A model generated the notes under the pieces. It worked only from the letters and a program-made list of their open reading frames with translations. It had not been told where the DNA came from and searched no databases. From Cercospora beticola (taxonomy: Eukaryota > Ascomycota > Dothideomycetes > Mycosphaerellales > Mycosphaerellaceae), in assembly GCF_033473495.1 (NCBI RefSeq), contig NC_088942.1, positions 620,001-684,000 on the forward strand: DNA of 64,000 nt, written 5' to 3'. Position numbers and translations under genes: made by a program. Numbering within the stretch: the stretch's first letter is position 1; every line of letters begins with the position of its first letter. Positions 34,920 to 47,920 of the stretch are shown here, one piece after another.

Positions 34920-37900
34920 AAAACTCTATACGTAGTCTAAGAGTTATTCTAAATAAGTATTATATTATATACTTTATAGTATCTATAAATTTACTCGCGA
35001 TAGGATTCTTATATTTTCTTAATATAAGATATAGAGTAAGATTAAAGCTAATACTATAGTATTCGATACTTTAACTAAATCTCGACTAGTTAACTATAAG
35101 TTATTATTTTAGACGTAGTAGATACCTACCTATATATTACTCTTAGTTCTATTCGAAGATAGTTTATTTAGTACTCTTAGAGCTATATTTCTTCTTCGCT
35201 TCTATTAGTAATACTAATACTTCTCTAAAACTATTCTATACTAGTATAATTACTAGAGATTCTATTACTTCTTTATACTTATCTATTTTAATTACTTCGT
35301 TAATAGGCGATATTAATTACGACTCTAGAGGCGTAGCCGACGTATTATTTACGCCTACTATAGTATTTAACTCTCGATCCTAAGCTAGATAAATAGAAGC
35401 TAATATATAGCTTATTAGTATAAAATATAGCTTATCTTAGACAATATACTATATATTTATAGGCGAAACTTACTAAGGCTTTCGAGCTCTTTCGAAGCCT
35501 TTATTAGACTATTAAGCTTCTCTAGAGTATAGGTACGATCGCTTATATTATTAGATTTTTCTACTATTAGGTAATTTATATCTATATCTATAAGTTACTT
35601 AATTGTTTTATAGCCGAATACGAGAGGCAATTTCTATATAAGTTACTCCTTAATAATATATATACTAATATTATCGACCTAATTCTTTATAGCTACCTAA
35701 AATAATTATTAACTATACGTAGAATACTAGATCTAAAGCTTTTATACTTTATAGTATACCTATATATAATCTACTATAAGCTAACCTATATAATACTCTA
35801 TATCTACTTCCTTATATTCTTAGACGATCTAGATAAGGTTTTTAATATTACTTTTATCGAGTTAGAAGTTACTATTAAATCTAAACTTTTAGGAGATTAC
35901 GTACTCTAATCTCCGTTTTCGCTAGCTAGCTTAAACTTTTTAAATATTACTAATAAGGTAATAGTTATAAGTAATTAGGTATCCGTTAAAGTACGGCTAA
36001 AGTATCTTATTTACTCTTCTTTCTACTTTATATCTAAGACTATTAATTACTCTATTAATAAAAGTAAATAACGTATTAATAGTATTAGTAATAGTAACTA
36101 CCTCGAGTATAGCTTTTATAGTCTATCGAATATATTATAAGATATCGAGATAGACTTCTATAATAAGTCTCTACTATAGCTAGTATTATTCTCTAAAGAG
36201 TTTACTAATAATCTCTAAGTTAAATATACTAGGTAGCTCTATTCCTCTACTATAATATATAAGCTTCTTTATAGAAGTAATATAATCTAGTCTTCGTATA
36301 TATTCGATATAATAGTAATTGCTATCGGACTCTTTATTATCCTCGATAATTACTTAGCTATAACCTCTTAATCTTATATTCTCTATAAAGTCCTTAAGTC
36401 TATTTTAAACGATAGTATATAGGCGCTTCTATTATCTCTTCTTTATATATATATATCTAAAGAAACTATTACTATATACTCTATTAATAGCTATCTTTAA
36501 TAATACCGAAAACTTCTAGCTTATATACTATAGATAGCTTCGCTACTACTATATAGTATTATAGAGCTTACCGAGCTACTCTAGTCGAGCTTTATACTCT
36601 TCTATTCCGGAAATAACGTTAGTATATAGCCTAGAGAGATTTTCTAAGATCTAGTTTTTAAGTATATTACTTAATCGAGACCTTAAGAATTAGATACCGA
36701 CCGTACTCGAGTTTAGTAATACCTATACGCCTACTACGAAGAACTAAGATTCCTATAAGTTATATATAGCTATAGATATATTATAGGTCTCGAAGCTATA
36801 GTTCTTTAAGATATACTAGCCGAGTCGAAAGACGACGTCCTTATTATAAGCTATCGTAATATATACTATCTCGCTCTCTAACTCTCTAGATAAGGTATCT
36901 AGCTTAGTAATTAATCCTAAGATACGTACGCTATAAGAGTCGAGCTCGAGGGAGTATTTAGTAACTTCCTATAAAGTAAAATTATTCTTTATAGAAACTA
37001 TAGCTAAGATAATACTCTATAGCTTTTCTATATAGCTTCGTACTATTTTATAAATAATAGAAGCCTTATCTACTAACTATCCCGGTTATCTATATAGAAA
37101 AGGCTAGGTAAGTCTATAAGAGTTAAGTATAGTTACTCTAGACCTTTAAATTCGATACGGAGTATATTACTACTAAATACCTTTATATTAGATAAGCCTA
37201 TAGCTTACTTAGCTTATTTAATTAAACTAGAGAGATCGGAGTTAATAATATTAATTTTATAGTTAAACTATAATAGGCTTCGATATTCTTCTAGGTTATA
37301 ATCTAGGCCTAGTATAATCGAGACTTTAACGCCTATAGTCTTATTATAGCGAAGTATTAGTTCTATAGCGAAGCGTATATATAGGTTATCCTTAGTAGGA
37401 AATCGGAGGCCTAAGATTACTTCTAGTATAGAGCTCTTTCCTACCGACTAATTACTATAGATAATAATCTATAGAAGGTTAATATAGCGAGTAATATCTA
37501 TTAAACGTAACCTATCGATAATATCGAGTAGATTACGATAGTCTTTAGACTATAACTTAGCCTCTACTATAGTTTAAAGTAAATATAATATTAAGAAAGA
37601 GAATACTTTAGTCGATAGTTAGAGCTAGTACTTTGTTCGCTAGAGTATTATCGTTATCTTACTTTATAGAGCTAGTACCTACTACTATACTAGATAAGCG
37701 AGTATACTCCTACGCGAGATTAGAGACCTCCGCTTCTAATATATTATCTCGAAATACTAAATAGCTTAGCTACTTTTCGGAGTCTATAGCTTATAGATTA
37801 GATATAAAGTATATTATTTATAGAATATTCTATCTTCTAGTACTTCTAAAATACTCTTCCGGTCTCTTTAATATCTTTCTAATATACGACGTAAAGATAC

Positions 37901-40900
37901 TAAGTATATTATCTTACTACTCTATTTAGCTATTCGTAATCGTTTATAACTAATTTTATATATATCTCTATAATACGTCCTATAGTATATATACTATAAG
38001 AGCTTAAAATTAGCTCTACTTTTGTAGCTTCGATATATAAGAGCGACTAATAATACTCGGGACTATAGATATCTATAAAGGCAACTACGATGCTTATATA
38101 AACGCCGGCTTCGTTAGTATATACTTATATAAAAAGCTAAAAGGTAGTATCTCGTATCGTATAGTACTAGTAAAACGTAGCGCTTTATAAGCGAGTAAGT
38201 TTCCTAACGATCGGATTTATTTTCCCGAGTTCTAGTATACGACTTAGATACTATATCTACCGACTTCTTTATATATAATAATCGGTATACTACGCCTCGT
38301 ATAGCTTTCCTAAGCAATATATATAGAAAAAGCTATATTTATATAAAATAATCTATTATTAGTAAGTAAGGCTCGTTAACCTTATTAGAAGCGCTATAGT
38401 ATTATATTATATAGGTTATAAATAACTCTAGCTATACCTAGAGCTAGGATCTAACTAACTACTTACTACTAATAAGTATTTTATACTTATACCTAAAAAG
38501 ATATTTATATTAACGTCTTATATACTCTTACTATATAGTTCTATAAACAATCTACGTACTTAAGCTACCGATTATTATACTTTAGGTATAGGTACCTTAT
38601 ACGCTCTTTTATATTATAATACTATAAGTACTTCTGGAAAAAGTACCTCTTTAGGCTACTATAGTCTTAGAACTACTTTATATAATATAAAACAGATAGT
38701 TCTAGGTTACCTATATAAAAGATATATTAAGTTAGTAGATACTCTATATAGATTAGATTAGGTTTAATAGCTTTCTTCGCGTCTACTATTATATAGTCTC
38801 TTTTATAGGAAGTAATAGAGTAGGCTACCTTCTTCTAGTAAACTTTATATTATATTACCTCTTACTACTTATAAAGAGTAGTAATAGTATCTATTGCTTC
38901 TACTCGGCGCTCCTAGTTACTAGTATACTTAGATAGCGTAAAGGTAAGTAATATACTAAGGACCCGCTAACGTTTGCTATTTAGAGAGCTAATTACCTAG
39001 GCTAATATCGTTTATATAGTATTCTAATAGGCTCTCTTTAGCTACTATAGGATATTATTAATCGGCTACTCCTCCTAGTATCTCGTCTATACTTACTTTA
39101 ATATAATATTATATACTACTACTCTTTTTATATATAGGTAGTTCTACTAAGTATATTAGTATTCTATATATTCTCGTATACTACTCGACTACTTAATCGT
39201 TATATAGTAAGCCTATACTTGCCTAGCTAGACTATTACGTATCCTTCGAGCTAGGACGACCTTAGAGTACTTCTTAATCTATACTAACTACTAATCGTTA
39301 AGAGATTATAGTCGGTACGAGTTAATCGAGCGACTTATTCTGCTCGCTACTCGGATAATTATAGTCTAAAGCTCGAGCTCGCGATAGGCCGCCTATATAT
39401 CTTAAGTAATATTCCTAGGCTATAGTACGCTAGTAGCCTCTAGAGGACTTAGAAGGACTTAATATAGTTACTATATCCTACTTAATATATTCGAGAAAGT
39501 TCTCGTTTATAATAGCTTTATCTAATTTTAAGTAAACTAGAAAGAGCTAAACGTTAAGATATATTAAATAGTTCTCTTAATTAGCTATTCTACGAAGTAT
39601 ACGATATTTAAGCTCTAATAAACTAATCCTTTAACTTAAAGTAGCTTCTAGAGGTATTAGAGTATACTATACTATATAGAAGATAGAGCTTTATAGCGAG
39701 GCTTTAATATAGTAGTTAAGATATAGATTAATATAAATAGAGACTAGATAGTATAGAGAGTAGCGATAAGTAGCCTAACGATCCGACGGACTATAGAGTA
39801 TAGATCTATACTACTATTTAAATTAGTTACTCTATATATAGTCCCGATATTAAGGTATTTATAATCTAATTTATCTATAGCGAGATACTAATATTCTCCT
39901 TATACTTTCTTACTATTTCTCCTCTACTATCGTAGCTAGCTTATTACCTATCTTTAATATCTACTAGAATTTTTTATTTAATCTAGTAAAGAGTAACGCT
40001 ATAATATCGATAGAAATAATCTATAATCTATATATAGCTAAAAACTAGTATAGCTAGAAGCTACTTATAATAGCTAAAGCTAGACGATACGAAATATAAT
40101 AGTATTAGATTCTAGTATAATCGAGCTATTATCGGCTAGAAAGCGCCTATACTAGTTACGTTTAGATATTATATATTAGCTTTTAATCTTAAATTTAGAG
40201 GAGTATCTTATCTTTAAACTACTTATAATCTAGAGCCTACTATACTATTAATCTTTTCGCCGGATTAAAATTTATTAGTTCGAGAATAAGGCCTCTAAAT
40301 AAATCTATCTAATTTATATCTATTTCTTCTTAGAGTTAGAATAGTCTTCTAAGTTAACTTTCTACGAATGCGCTCGCTACTACCTAGAAGATTTCGGTCT
40401 ACTCGGAGTTATCGCCTAAATATTATAGAAGTATATTTAAATCGTTCTCTTCTATAAAGTATAAAATTTAATACTTAAGGATAATAGCTAACGGCTCGAT
40501 CTCTTCCGGTAGCTTAGACTCGTCTACTATAAATAGTAATATTTAGGTTATTACGTAGATATACTACGATATTATTAGACGGGTACTCTATATAATCTTA
40601 ATACTAATATAGGTATTAAAGCTTATAATAAGGCTAAAGGAGAATATATCTAATAGCTTATATATAGGCTCTATCGTATAAGCCTCTAGACTCTACTATA
40701 TTATATTACCGACTTACGTACCTATAATAGCTAATTCTAGATAGCGTAGATAAGCTAAGTCCTCGAGATCTATAATTTAGACTTTCGTAATCTTCTATTT
40801 AGACTTAGACGATATTATCTAAACTATAATATTATTAGCTTTTATATCTACTACTAGGTTAGCTTAAGAACTCGACTAGTATACGAGTTCTTCTACTACT

Positions 40901-41357
40901 ATAAATAATACTTTTCTCGTATATTATAGTAATACTCGAGAGCGTATATTTTAAAATATACTTTATTATCGTTTAGAGGAAGTTCTTCTAAGTAAGTTAT
41001 AAGAGGCTTATTTAAAGATAGTTAAAAATAAAAAATTTCCGCTCCGAGATAGTATTAACTAGGTTACGTACGAAAGGACTACTACCGACGAGGTTATAGA
41101 TCTCTAGACGTACGTTCTAGTCCTATAGAACCTCCTTTAAAATAAACTTATTCGTACTATTACTAAAGACGAAAGTTAGTATATTATTCTCTTAGTATTC
41201 GCGAAGTTCTTACCTCGTATAGTAGATATATATTAGCGGCCGTCCCTTATCTTAAATAGTCTCTTCGAGTATATAGATCTATCTCGATTTTCCGATAATA
41301 TATTCTACTATAGTCGAGGTTCCCTTATAGTCTATCTACTAATATCTAGTAAATATA
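34920..41357. repeat. RIP-mutated repeat block with a DUF3435 relic
   Basis: CpA/TpG-poor, CpG-retaining sequence interrupted at 41,357/47,498 by the Copia element. Only 38.5-39.4 kb was interpretable (listed separately). The rest, 34.9-38.4 and 39.4-41.36 kb, presumably contains more of the same element, including the N-terminal part of the DUF3435 gene on the minus strand, but I could not follow it reliably. Confidence 0.7.
38480..39420 (-). pseudogene. DUF3435 (FluG-domain) protein C-terminal region, RIP-decayed, copy 1
   Basis: On the minus strand, with TAG read as Gln or Trp, the frame gives blocks typical of the C-terminal half of fungal DUF3435/FluG-domain proteins. These are RRP-ASSSFRLQLS (about 39,380), a basic helix, LLTFTxSxxTSNxERRVEAI (about 38,890-38,950), and a C2H2-type tail with a CIFC-like pair, a LKRHF-RKHL-like helix and a CPHPRC-like motif (about 38,540-38,740). 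Most of these Cys and His residues are now Tyr, as RIP would cause. DUF3435 includes the tyrosine recombinases of Starship elements, but many members, especially with this C2H2 tail, are not proven captains. The N-terminal catalytic region was not resolved. Confidence 0.6.
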
Positions 41358-41362
41358 GAGCT
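41358..41362 (+). other. Target-site duplication (left), gagct
   Basis: Exact match to 47,493-47,497, directly flanking the two Copia LTRs. Confidence 0.85.
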
Positions 41363-41592
41363 TATTAGAAAGTATAGTCTAGTTAGATATTCTAAGAGAT
41401 ACTTTAGAGATTAGGATTAGGTAATATAGGTTATATAATACTAGGTTATATAACCTAGCTAATACCTATCTTAGAAGTAAAATATAACCTAAAACTAACT
41501 AATATAATTAACTCGGTTAGTTCCTACTTATTATCTCTACTTCTACTATATTATACCTATCCGACAAGTGCCTACGAGAATATAATTTAATA
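41363..41592 (+). repeat. Copia 5' LTR (230 bp)
   Basis: Starts tattagaaag and ends aatttaata. It differs from the 3' LTR at seven positions that I can count, all transitions (A/G or C/T), clustered in the last 60 bp. Confidence 0.88.
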
Positions 41593-41610
41593 GGTTATAA
41601 GCTTAGGTTT
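41593..41610 (+). other. Putative primer-binding site of Copia
   Basis: ggttataagcttaggttt directly after the 5' LTR. The same ggttataagc core follows the 5' LTR of the second Copia copy and of the third LTR family. RIP may have altered it, so the priming tRNA cannot be named. Confidence 0.55.
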
Positions 41611-44600
41611 ATAGAGAGGCTCTAAGTAGAAAGAGTTAGCCTTCTTATTCTTAAAGTAATATATATTATCTCTTATAGGACCTATAGTATTAACTAAATA
41701 GAGAAGTAGGAAAAGAGTATAAGAGAGACTAGAAGTATATCCTATCTATACTACTTTAAAGCTTTAGAAGATCCTAGTTATAAGCTAGAAGTCTCTAAAG
41801 AGTAAGTAAGATAGAGAAAAGTCTAGTAAAGTATACTCTACTTTAAAAGAGAAGTATACTAAAAAAGTATAAAAAGGAAAGAATTAGCTTTAGACTATAG
41901 TATCTAAGTAGATAAGACTAGGCCTAAGTACTAAGTACTACTAATACTTTAGAACTAGCTAGTAGTACTCTTCTAAGAAGGTAGATCTTTTAGAAGTTCT
42001 CTATCTAAGAACCTAACTAACTTCTATAAAAGAAAAGAGTCCTTAGATACTTTAGCTAAAAGAGAAGAGTCTTAGTAACTAGAGAAAGCAGAAATCTAGA
42101 AGCTACTAATTAGATTAAAAGAGCTTATATTTCTAGAGTTTAGATTTATTTATTTAATTTTATAGAAATAGATTTAATAAGTAAATTAGATAGAAGGAGA
42201 ATACTAATCCTAATAAGAAAGAACTAGAGACTATAGTTTAAGCTATAGAAGAATATACTTAGAGAAAAAGAAATCTTCTAGATAATCTTAGACTTAAAGA
42301 GATTATTAGTACCTATTCTAGCTAAAGCTAAAGTATCTAAGACTTTATTAAGTAAAGAGAAAGGTACTATATTTTTAGAGTTTAGCCTAAAATAGTAGAA
42401 AGATAATATAAAAGCAATCTATATTCTAATAGAAAGTCTTTATATAGATAACTAAAATAAAATAATAGATAAGATAAGAGTATATAATATCTAGATAAAG
42501 CTATATAGGAAATATAGTAAAGTCTAATAGGTATATATAATAGCTATTATCTAAGAATTTATAATCTTTAAAATAGAACTAGAGGATATAATTAGGAAAT
42601 TATAGGTCTATTTTAGTAATCTTAGAAGGAGGATTATAGTAATTAACTAGAAGGAGTTATACTATAAGACTCCTAATATAAGAATTAAGTATCTACTCTT
42701 TATACTCCTAGCTAAGTATAAGAGTATAAGGCAGACTATTTAAGCTTAGAAGAACTTAGACTCTAAAGAAATCCTCTAACTTCTTAAAGTAGAGAAGTTA
42801 ATATAGTATAAATACTAGTTATAAGAAATAGTAATATTTACTAAAAGAAGAGGAATCTAAAGTATAAAGCTAAAATACTATCTCTATAAGGAGGAGTATT
42901 TTAGAGGTATTACTAAGTATCTATATCTTAATAAAGCTAAGAGAACTATTAACTTAAAATAGGCTAGTAGAGTAGAGAAGAGAAGAATACTATCTAGAAA
43001 GAGTATATTTAGAAGGAGATCTTTACTAAATAGAGAAGTATTAAAAGAAATAGTAAAGAAACTTAACTTAAAAGTCTAATTTCTTAAGAAGAGATAAACT
43101 TTAAGGAAGTTTTCTAAGAAAGTATATACTATCTAAGAAGATATAGAGCTTTCTATAGTATCTAAAGTATCTTAATCTCTATTAGAGGATAATAATATTA
43201 ATAAAGTTATATACTTAACTATAGAAGTAAAAGGCAAGTATATACTATTAAAATAGCTACTTAACTTCTATACTTTATTATATATAACTAACTAAGAATT
43301 ACTTTTTAGAGAACTAAAACCTCTTTAGAGGAAAAAGTAGATTAAGGTTAGAGGTAGCTATCTAATAGCTATATATATAGGAAATATAGTAATAGGTAGG
43401 AAAAGAGGAAAATAGATTATTCTTAAGAATATTCTCTTTATACCTAGTCTAGGAGTAAATCTTGTTTCTTAGAACTAATTTAGCTAGTAGTATAGTATTT
43501 AACTACTAAAATTTATACTTATTTTATTATCTAGGAAACTAGTTATCTAGATAAAACTATTAGGAGAAGTACTATTTATTAAGGAGATTAATAATATATT
43601 ATAGGAGCTTATAATATTATACTTTAATTAAAAATAAGAGAATAAAGCCTATACTTTTAAAGCCTAAGAAAAGACCTAAGAATAGTAGAAGCTTTAGTAT
43701 AGGAGACTTATATATTTTAGAGAAAGTCTTCTTAGAAACCTATATAAAGTATCTAACTTAAAAGCTTAGATTCCTATTCTAAAGGAATACTAACCTTATA
43801 GAGTATATTCCTTAGTAAAAATAAAGAAATATAGAGAGAAAGAAACTAAGAGAAAACTCTAAAAGTTATCTCTAGTTTCTATTAATATCTATAGTTCTTT
43901 ACCTATCTTAAGATTAGAATATAAATAGTAGCTTAAGATTATTAATAACTTCTTAAGAAAGAAATAGACTTTCCTAATAAAGTCTAGAGAAGATATACTA
44001 AGTATCCTTAAAGACTAGAAAGTAAAAGCTAAGCTATAATTAGGAAACTCCTTCTAGATTATAAGGAGTAATAGAGTAAGAGAGCTTCTTATTATATTAA
44101 AGTAGTAGGAGAAGAAATATAGAATTTCCTTCTATATAACTAAAGTATATAACTCTATCTAGAATAGAGTAGTTAAGAGGTTAATCTAAACCTCTAAAGA
44201 CTATATAAGAGCAATACTAGAAGATGCCTATATACTTATTAAATTCTAGGTAGAAGCCTTAGTAGCCTATATAGTTATTAGAAATTCCCTTCCTAATAGC
44301 CTAGAAATTAATAGATTTAAAGTATTACTTAAGGAAGCCTTTTTAGGCATTTAACTCTTAGTATTACACTTTAGAGTTTAGGGTTACAAAGCAGTAGTCT
44401 ATATAGATCCTAAGTCCTAGCTAGTAGAAATAAGATTAGACAAACTAATAAATAGAGATAAAGAAGCCGTATTTATTAGGTATATTCCTAATACTACTAA
44501 AATATAGCTCTTCTAGGAGCTTAATATAAGGGCTATTAAAGCCTATAATACTGCTACTTAGTTTAAGTATAAGAAAGGAGGAGATATAGAGCTAAATGTT

Positions 44601-47262
44601 CCTAAGCTTAATTAAGTAAGTAGTATACCTATTAGAAACCTAGTTAGTAGACCTCTAAAGAAGCTAATAGTAGTTATACCTTCTATAGCTACTATACCTA
44701 TAGCTATAGTAACTAAACCTATAGGTCCTAGCTAAATACTCTTTATATAGTTACTATCTCTACTAAAGGATAAGGAGGAGTACTAGAGAATAGAGAATCT
44801 AGAAAAAGAAAACTCTAGGGAACTATAACTCTAGTAGGAGAAAAGTAGAACTACTAAACTACCTAAGCTAAGCTAGGAAGTTAATAGACAAGCTAGTCCT
44901 AGTACTAGTAGGAGACTATATTCTAAAGCAAGAGGATTAAATATTATATAGTAGGACCTATAAGGAAATAGAGATTAGGAGAGGAACTAAGACTAAACCT
45001 ATAGCTAAAAGAGAAGGAGATCTATTTTAGATAAAGGACTAGGCCTAGAGCTAAAAGCTTATAGTATAGTAATAAGACAAGTACTTTAGAAGAGATAGAG
45101 AGAATATAGATAGGAGGAGGAGCCTAGTACTAAGTATTATAAGGCATTCCTATACTAAGTTTAAGGCTAAGAATAGGAGTAGATTTAGAAAGCTCTATTA
45201 GAGGTTTAGGAGTCTATATTTATAGCAATTGCTCCTTAAGTCTCTATATAGAAACAAGAGGTGCCTATTCTAAAGTCCTATAAAGAGGTAATTTAGGATT
45301 CTAAATAGAAATATATATAGAAGAATATAGTCTAAAAGGAACTAACTATATTAAGAAGTAATAATACCTAAGTAAAGGTTATTCTACCTAAAGAAGCAAA
45401 CCTTATTATATCTAAGTAGGTATTTAATATAAAGAGATTAATTAGTAGAGCTATTAAGAAGTTTAAGGTAAGACTAGTTATAAGAAGTTTCTTTTAGAAG
45501 TTTAGAGTTAATTTCTAGGAGACCTTTATACTAATAGTTAGGTATAATACCTTAAGAGTATTTATAGCTATAGTTTAGAAGAAGGATCTAGAACTCTACT
45601 AAGTAGATATAAATAATATATTTACTAAGAGCAAATTTTAAGAAGAAATCTTTATAATTCTACTACTAGGAGTTAAGGTTCTACCTAATATAGCTCTATA
45701 AATCCTAAGAAGCTTATATAGACTAAAGTAAGTAGTAAGAGACTAGAACAAACTCTATATCTTAAAGTTAAAACAGATTAGGTTTATATAATTAGAAGTA
45801 GACCTATACTTTCTTATCTACTAGGAAAGGAATATTCTAATTCTAACCTATATAGATAATATTCTAATTATAGTACTAAAGCTAGAAGATATACTTTAGT
45901 TTAAGGAATAGCTAGATAAGGTATTTAAGATTAAAGATCTTAGAGAACTAGAGAAAATCCTTAGAATAAGGTTAATAAGAGATAGATAAGCTAGAACTTT
46001 AAAGCTTAATTAAGAATACTTTATCTAGAAGAACCTTATAAAGCTAGGAATAACTAAAGAGATAGCTAACCTAACTCTCTTACTAATAGATAGTTATAAT
46101 AGCCTAAAACTAATAGGCTTATATAATAAGAGAAGGAATAAGATAGAGTACTAAAGCTAAACTAGTACCTAGATATAGCCTATAGTTATAATAAGACTAG
46201 ATATTGCTTTCTCTCTTAGAAAGTTAAGCTTATATATCTTAGACCTAACTAAGAGGTATATATAAGCTCTAAAGAAACTAGTAAGATACCTAAGATTATC
46301 CTAAGACTTAGAACTAATATTTAGAAGAAATAGAGGAAGCCTAATAGGATATTTAGACTCTAACTATATAATAGATAAAGTAGATAGAGTCTTAATCCTT
46401 AGGAGTATCTTCTTCCTTTATAGAGCTCTAGTTTCTTAGATAAGTAGAAAGCAAAAGTCTATTATAATATTAATAATAGAAGCTAAGTATATAGCTATAA
46501 ATATATATATAAAGTAATCTTAGTTCCTAGTAGTACTCTTAAGAGAGATAGACTATATAGAGTTAGTAGAAGAATACCTATTCTAACTAACTATAAAAGT
46601 ATATCTTAATATAGTAAGAGAACTAAAGCTAGTATAAATTATAGGAGATAATTAGGTAGCTTTAACTCTTATTAAGGATATATATACCTATAAGAGATCT
46701 AAATATATTAATATTATATATAACTATATTAGATATCTCTAGTAGTAGAGGAAGGTTATAGTAGAATATATTCTAATAAAAGAGATAGTTGCTAATAGCC
46801 TAACTAAACTAAAGAATAGGCTATAGTTTTAGGAGTTTATAAGACAACTCTAGCTTATATAGAGAAAGGCAAAAGATTTATACTCTAACTATAGATTAAA
46901 CTCTAGACCTTAGGATAATTAACAAAAGATATACTTTATAGTATTAGAGATATTACGGAATATATAAAACTAAGCCTAGGAGTTATACTATAGGAGAAGT
47001 AGCTTGCTATATATAATAAGTAATTAGGATCTAGGAATCTATATATAGTCTAAAAGGGAAAAGCCTAGAGGAGAAACAAAAGGTATATACTCTAGTAATA
47101 ACGTTACTATAGGATATACGATACTAGGCTAAGGAGTTAAACTAAGATAGATTAGGTATATAGCTCTAACTATATAACTATAGTACCTAATAACTTATTA
47201 TAATTTAGAGATAGATTTAAATATAGGAATATAAGTAGAAGACTATCTAGCCTAAGTAGGAG

Positions 47263-47492
47263 TATTAGAAAGTATAGTCTAGTTAGATATTCTAAGAGAT
47301 ACTTTAGAGATTAGGATTAGGTAATATAGGTTATATAATACTAGGTTATATAACCTAGCTAATACCTATCTTAGAAGTAAGATATAACCTAAAACTAACT
47401 AATATAATTAACTCGGTTAGTTCCTACTTATTATCTCTACTTCTACTATATTATATCTATCCGACGAGTACTTATAAGAATATAATTTAATA
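47263..47492 (+). repeat. Copia 3' LTR (230 bp)
   Basis: Aligns end to end with 41,363-41,592 and is followed by the gagct duplication. Confidence 0.88.
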
Positions 47493-47497
47493 GAGCT
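47493..47497 (+). other. Target-site duplication (right), gagct
   Basis: Exact copy of 41,358-41,362. The older repeat sequence resumes after it. Confidence 0.85.
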
Positions 47498-47920
47498 AGT
47501 ACTAAAATAGTTTCGAAAGGCGTTAATACTCGAGTAATTAATAATAAGCTTAGATAGGCCTATATAAAGCCGATATATTAAAGTAGTTATAGTTAATACG
47601 TATAGGATTAGTAGTAGTATATAGAGAACCTTCTAACTCTTATTATATTAAGCTTAGTAAAGAGGTCTATAGCTACTAACTATAATTTAAATCGGAAGTA
47701 TATAGTTAATTTCGCTTAATTATCTAATAGGTTATAGCGCTACTATAATATTCTAATACTAGATCTAAGTCTTATAATAGATAGATAGATAATTCTTATA
47801 TACCGGTCTACCTCTTTTAACTAGAGTAAGTAGTACGCTCTATAGATATCGGTCGAGGGAAAAGCCTTCGAAAAACTCTTATATATCTCTTTATTTATAG
47901 CCTATATAGCTGCTTCCTTC
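47498..47920. repeat. Older RIP block between Copia and LINE 2
   Basis: CpG-retaining RIP sequence that continues the DNA left of the Copia insertion (before 41,358). It contains a short (gata)n run at 47,779-47,791. Nothing coding recognised. Confidence 0.6.

Larger units (their letters stand above)
41363..47492 (+). mobile_element. Copia LTR retrotransposon copy 1, full length, RIP-inactivated
   Basis: 6.13 kb bounded by 230-bp LTRs and a perfect 5-bp duplication. With TAG read as Gln/Trp, one plus-strand polyprotein frame shows Copia order: gag (about 42.0-43.0 kb), protease region, integrase (its C-terminal block with VFIRYIPNTTK-like sequence at about 44,460-44,510), then reverse transcriptase (VDINNIFT-like block at about 45,605, LYRLKQ at about 45,715, YIDNIL at about 45,850), then RNase H (about 46,300-46,800). 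Integrase before RT identifies Copia. CpG is strongly depleted compared with the flanking RIP DNA. Confidence 0.88.

Noticed and set aside
39390..39600. Alternative minus-strand frame with a protein-like stretch (NENFLEYIK and neighbours)
   Set aside because: A different frame from the DUF3435 blocks. It may be real N-terminal sequence after a frameshift or intron, but I could not connect it, so I did not extend the gene over it.
47779..47791. (gata)n run as the 3' tail of LINE 2
   Set aside because: The composition change marking the LINE 2 end lies about 130 bp further right, so the run belongs to the older flanking repeat.
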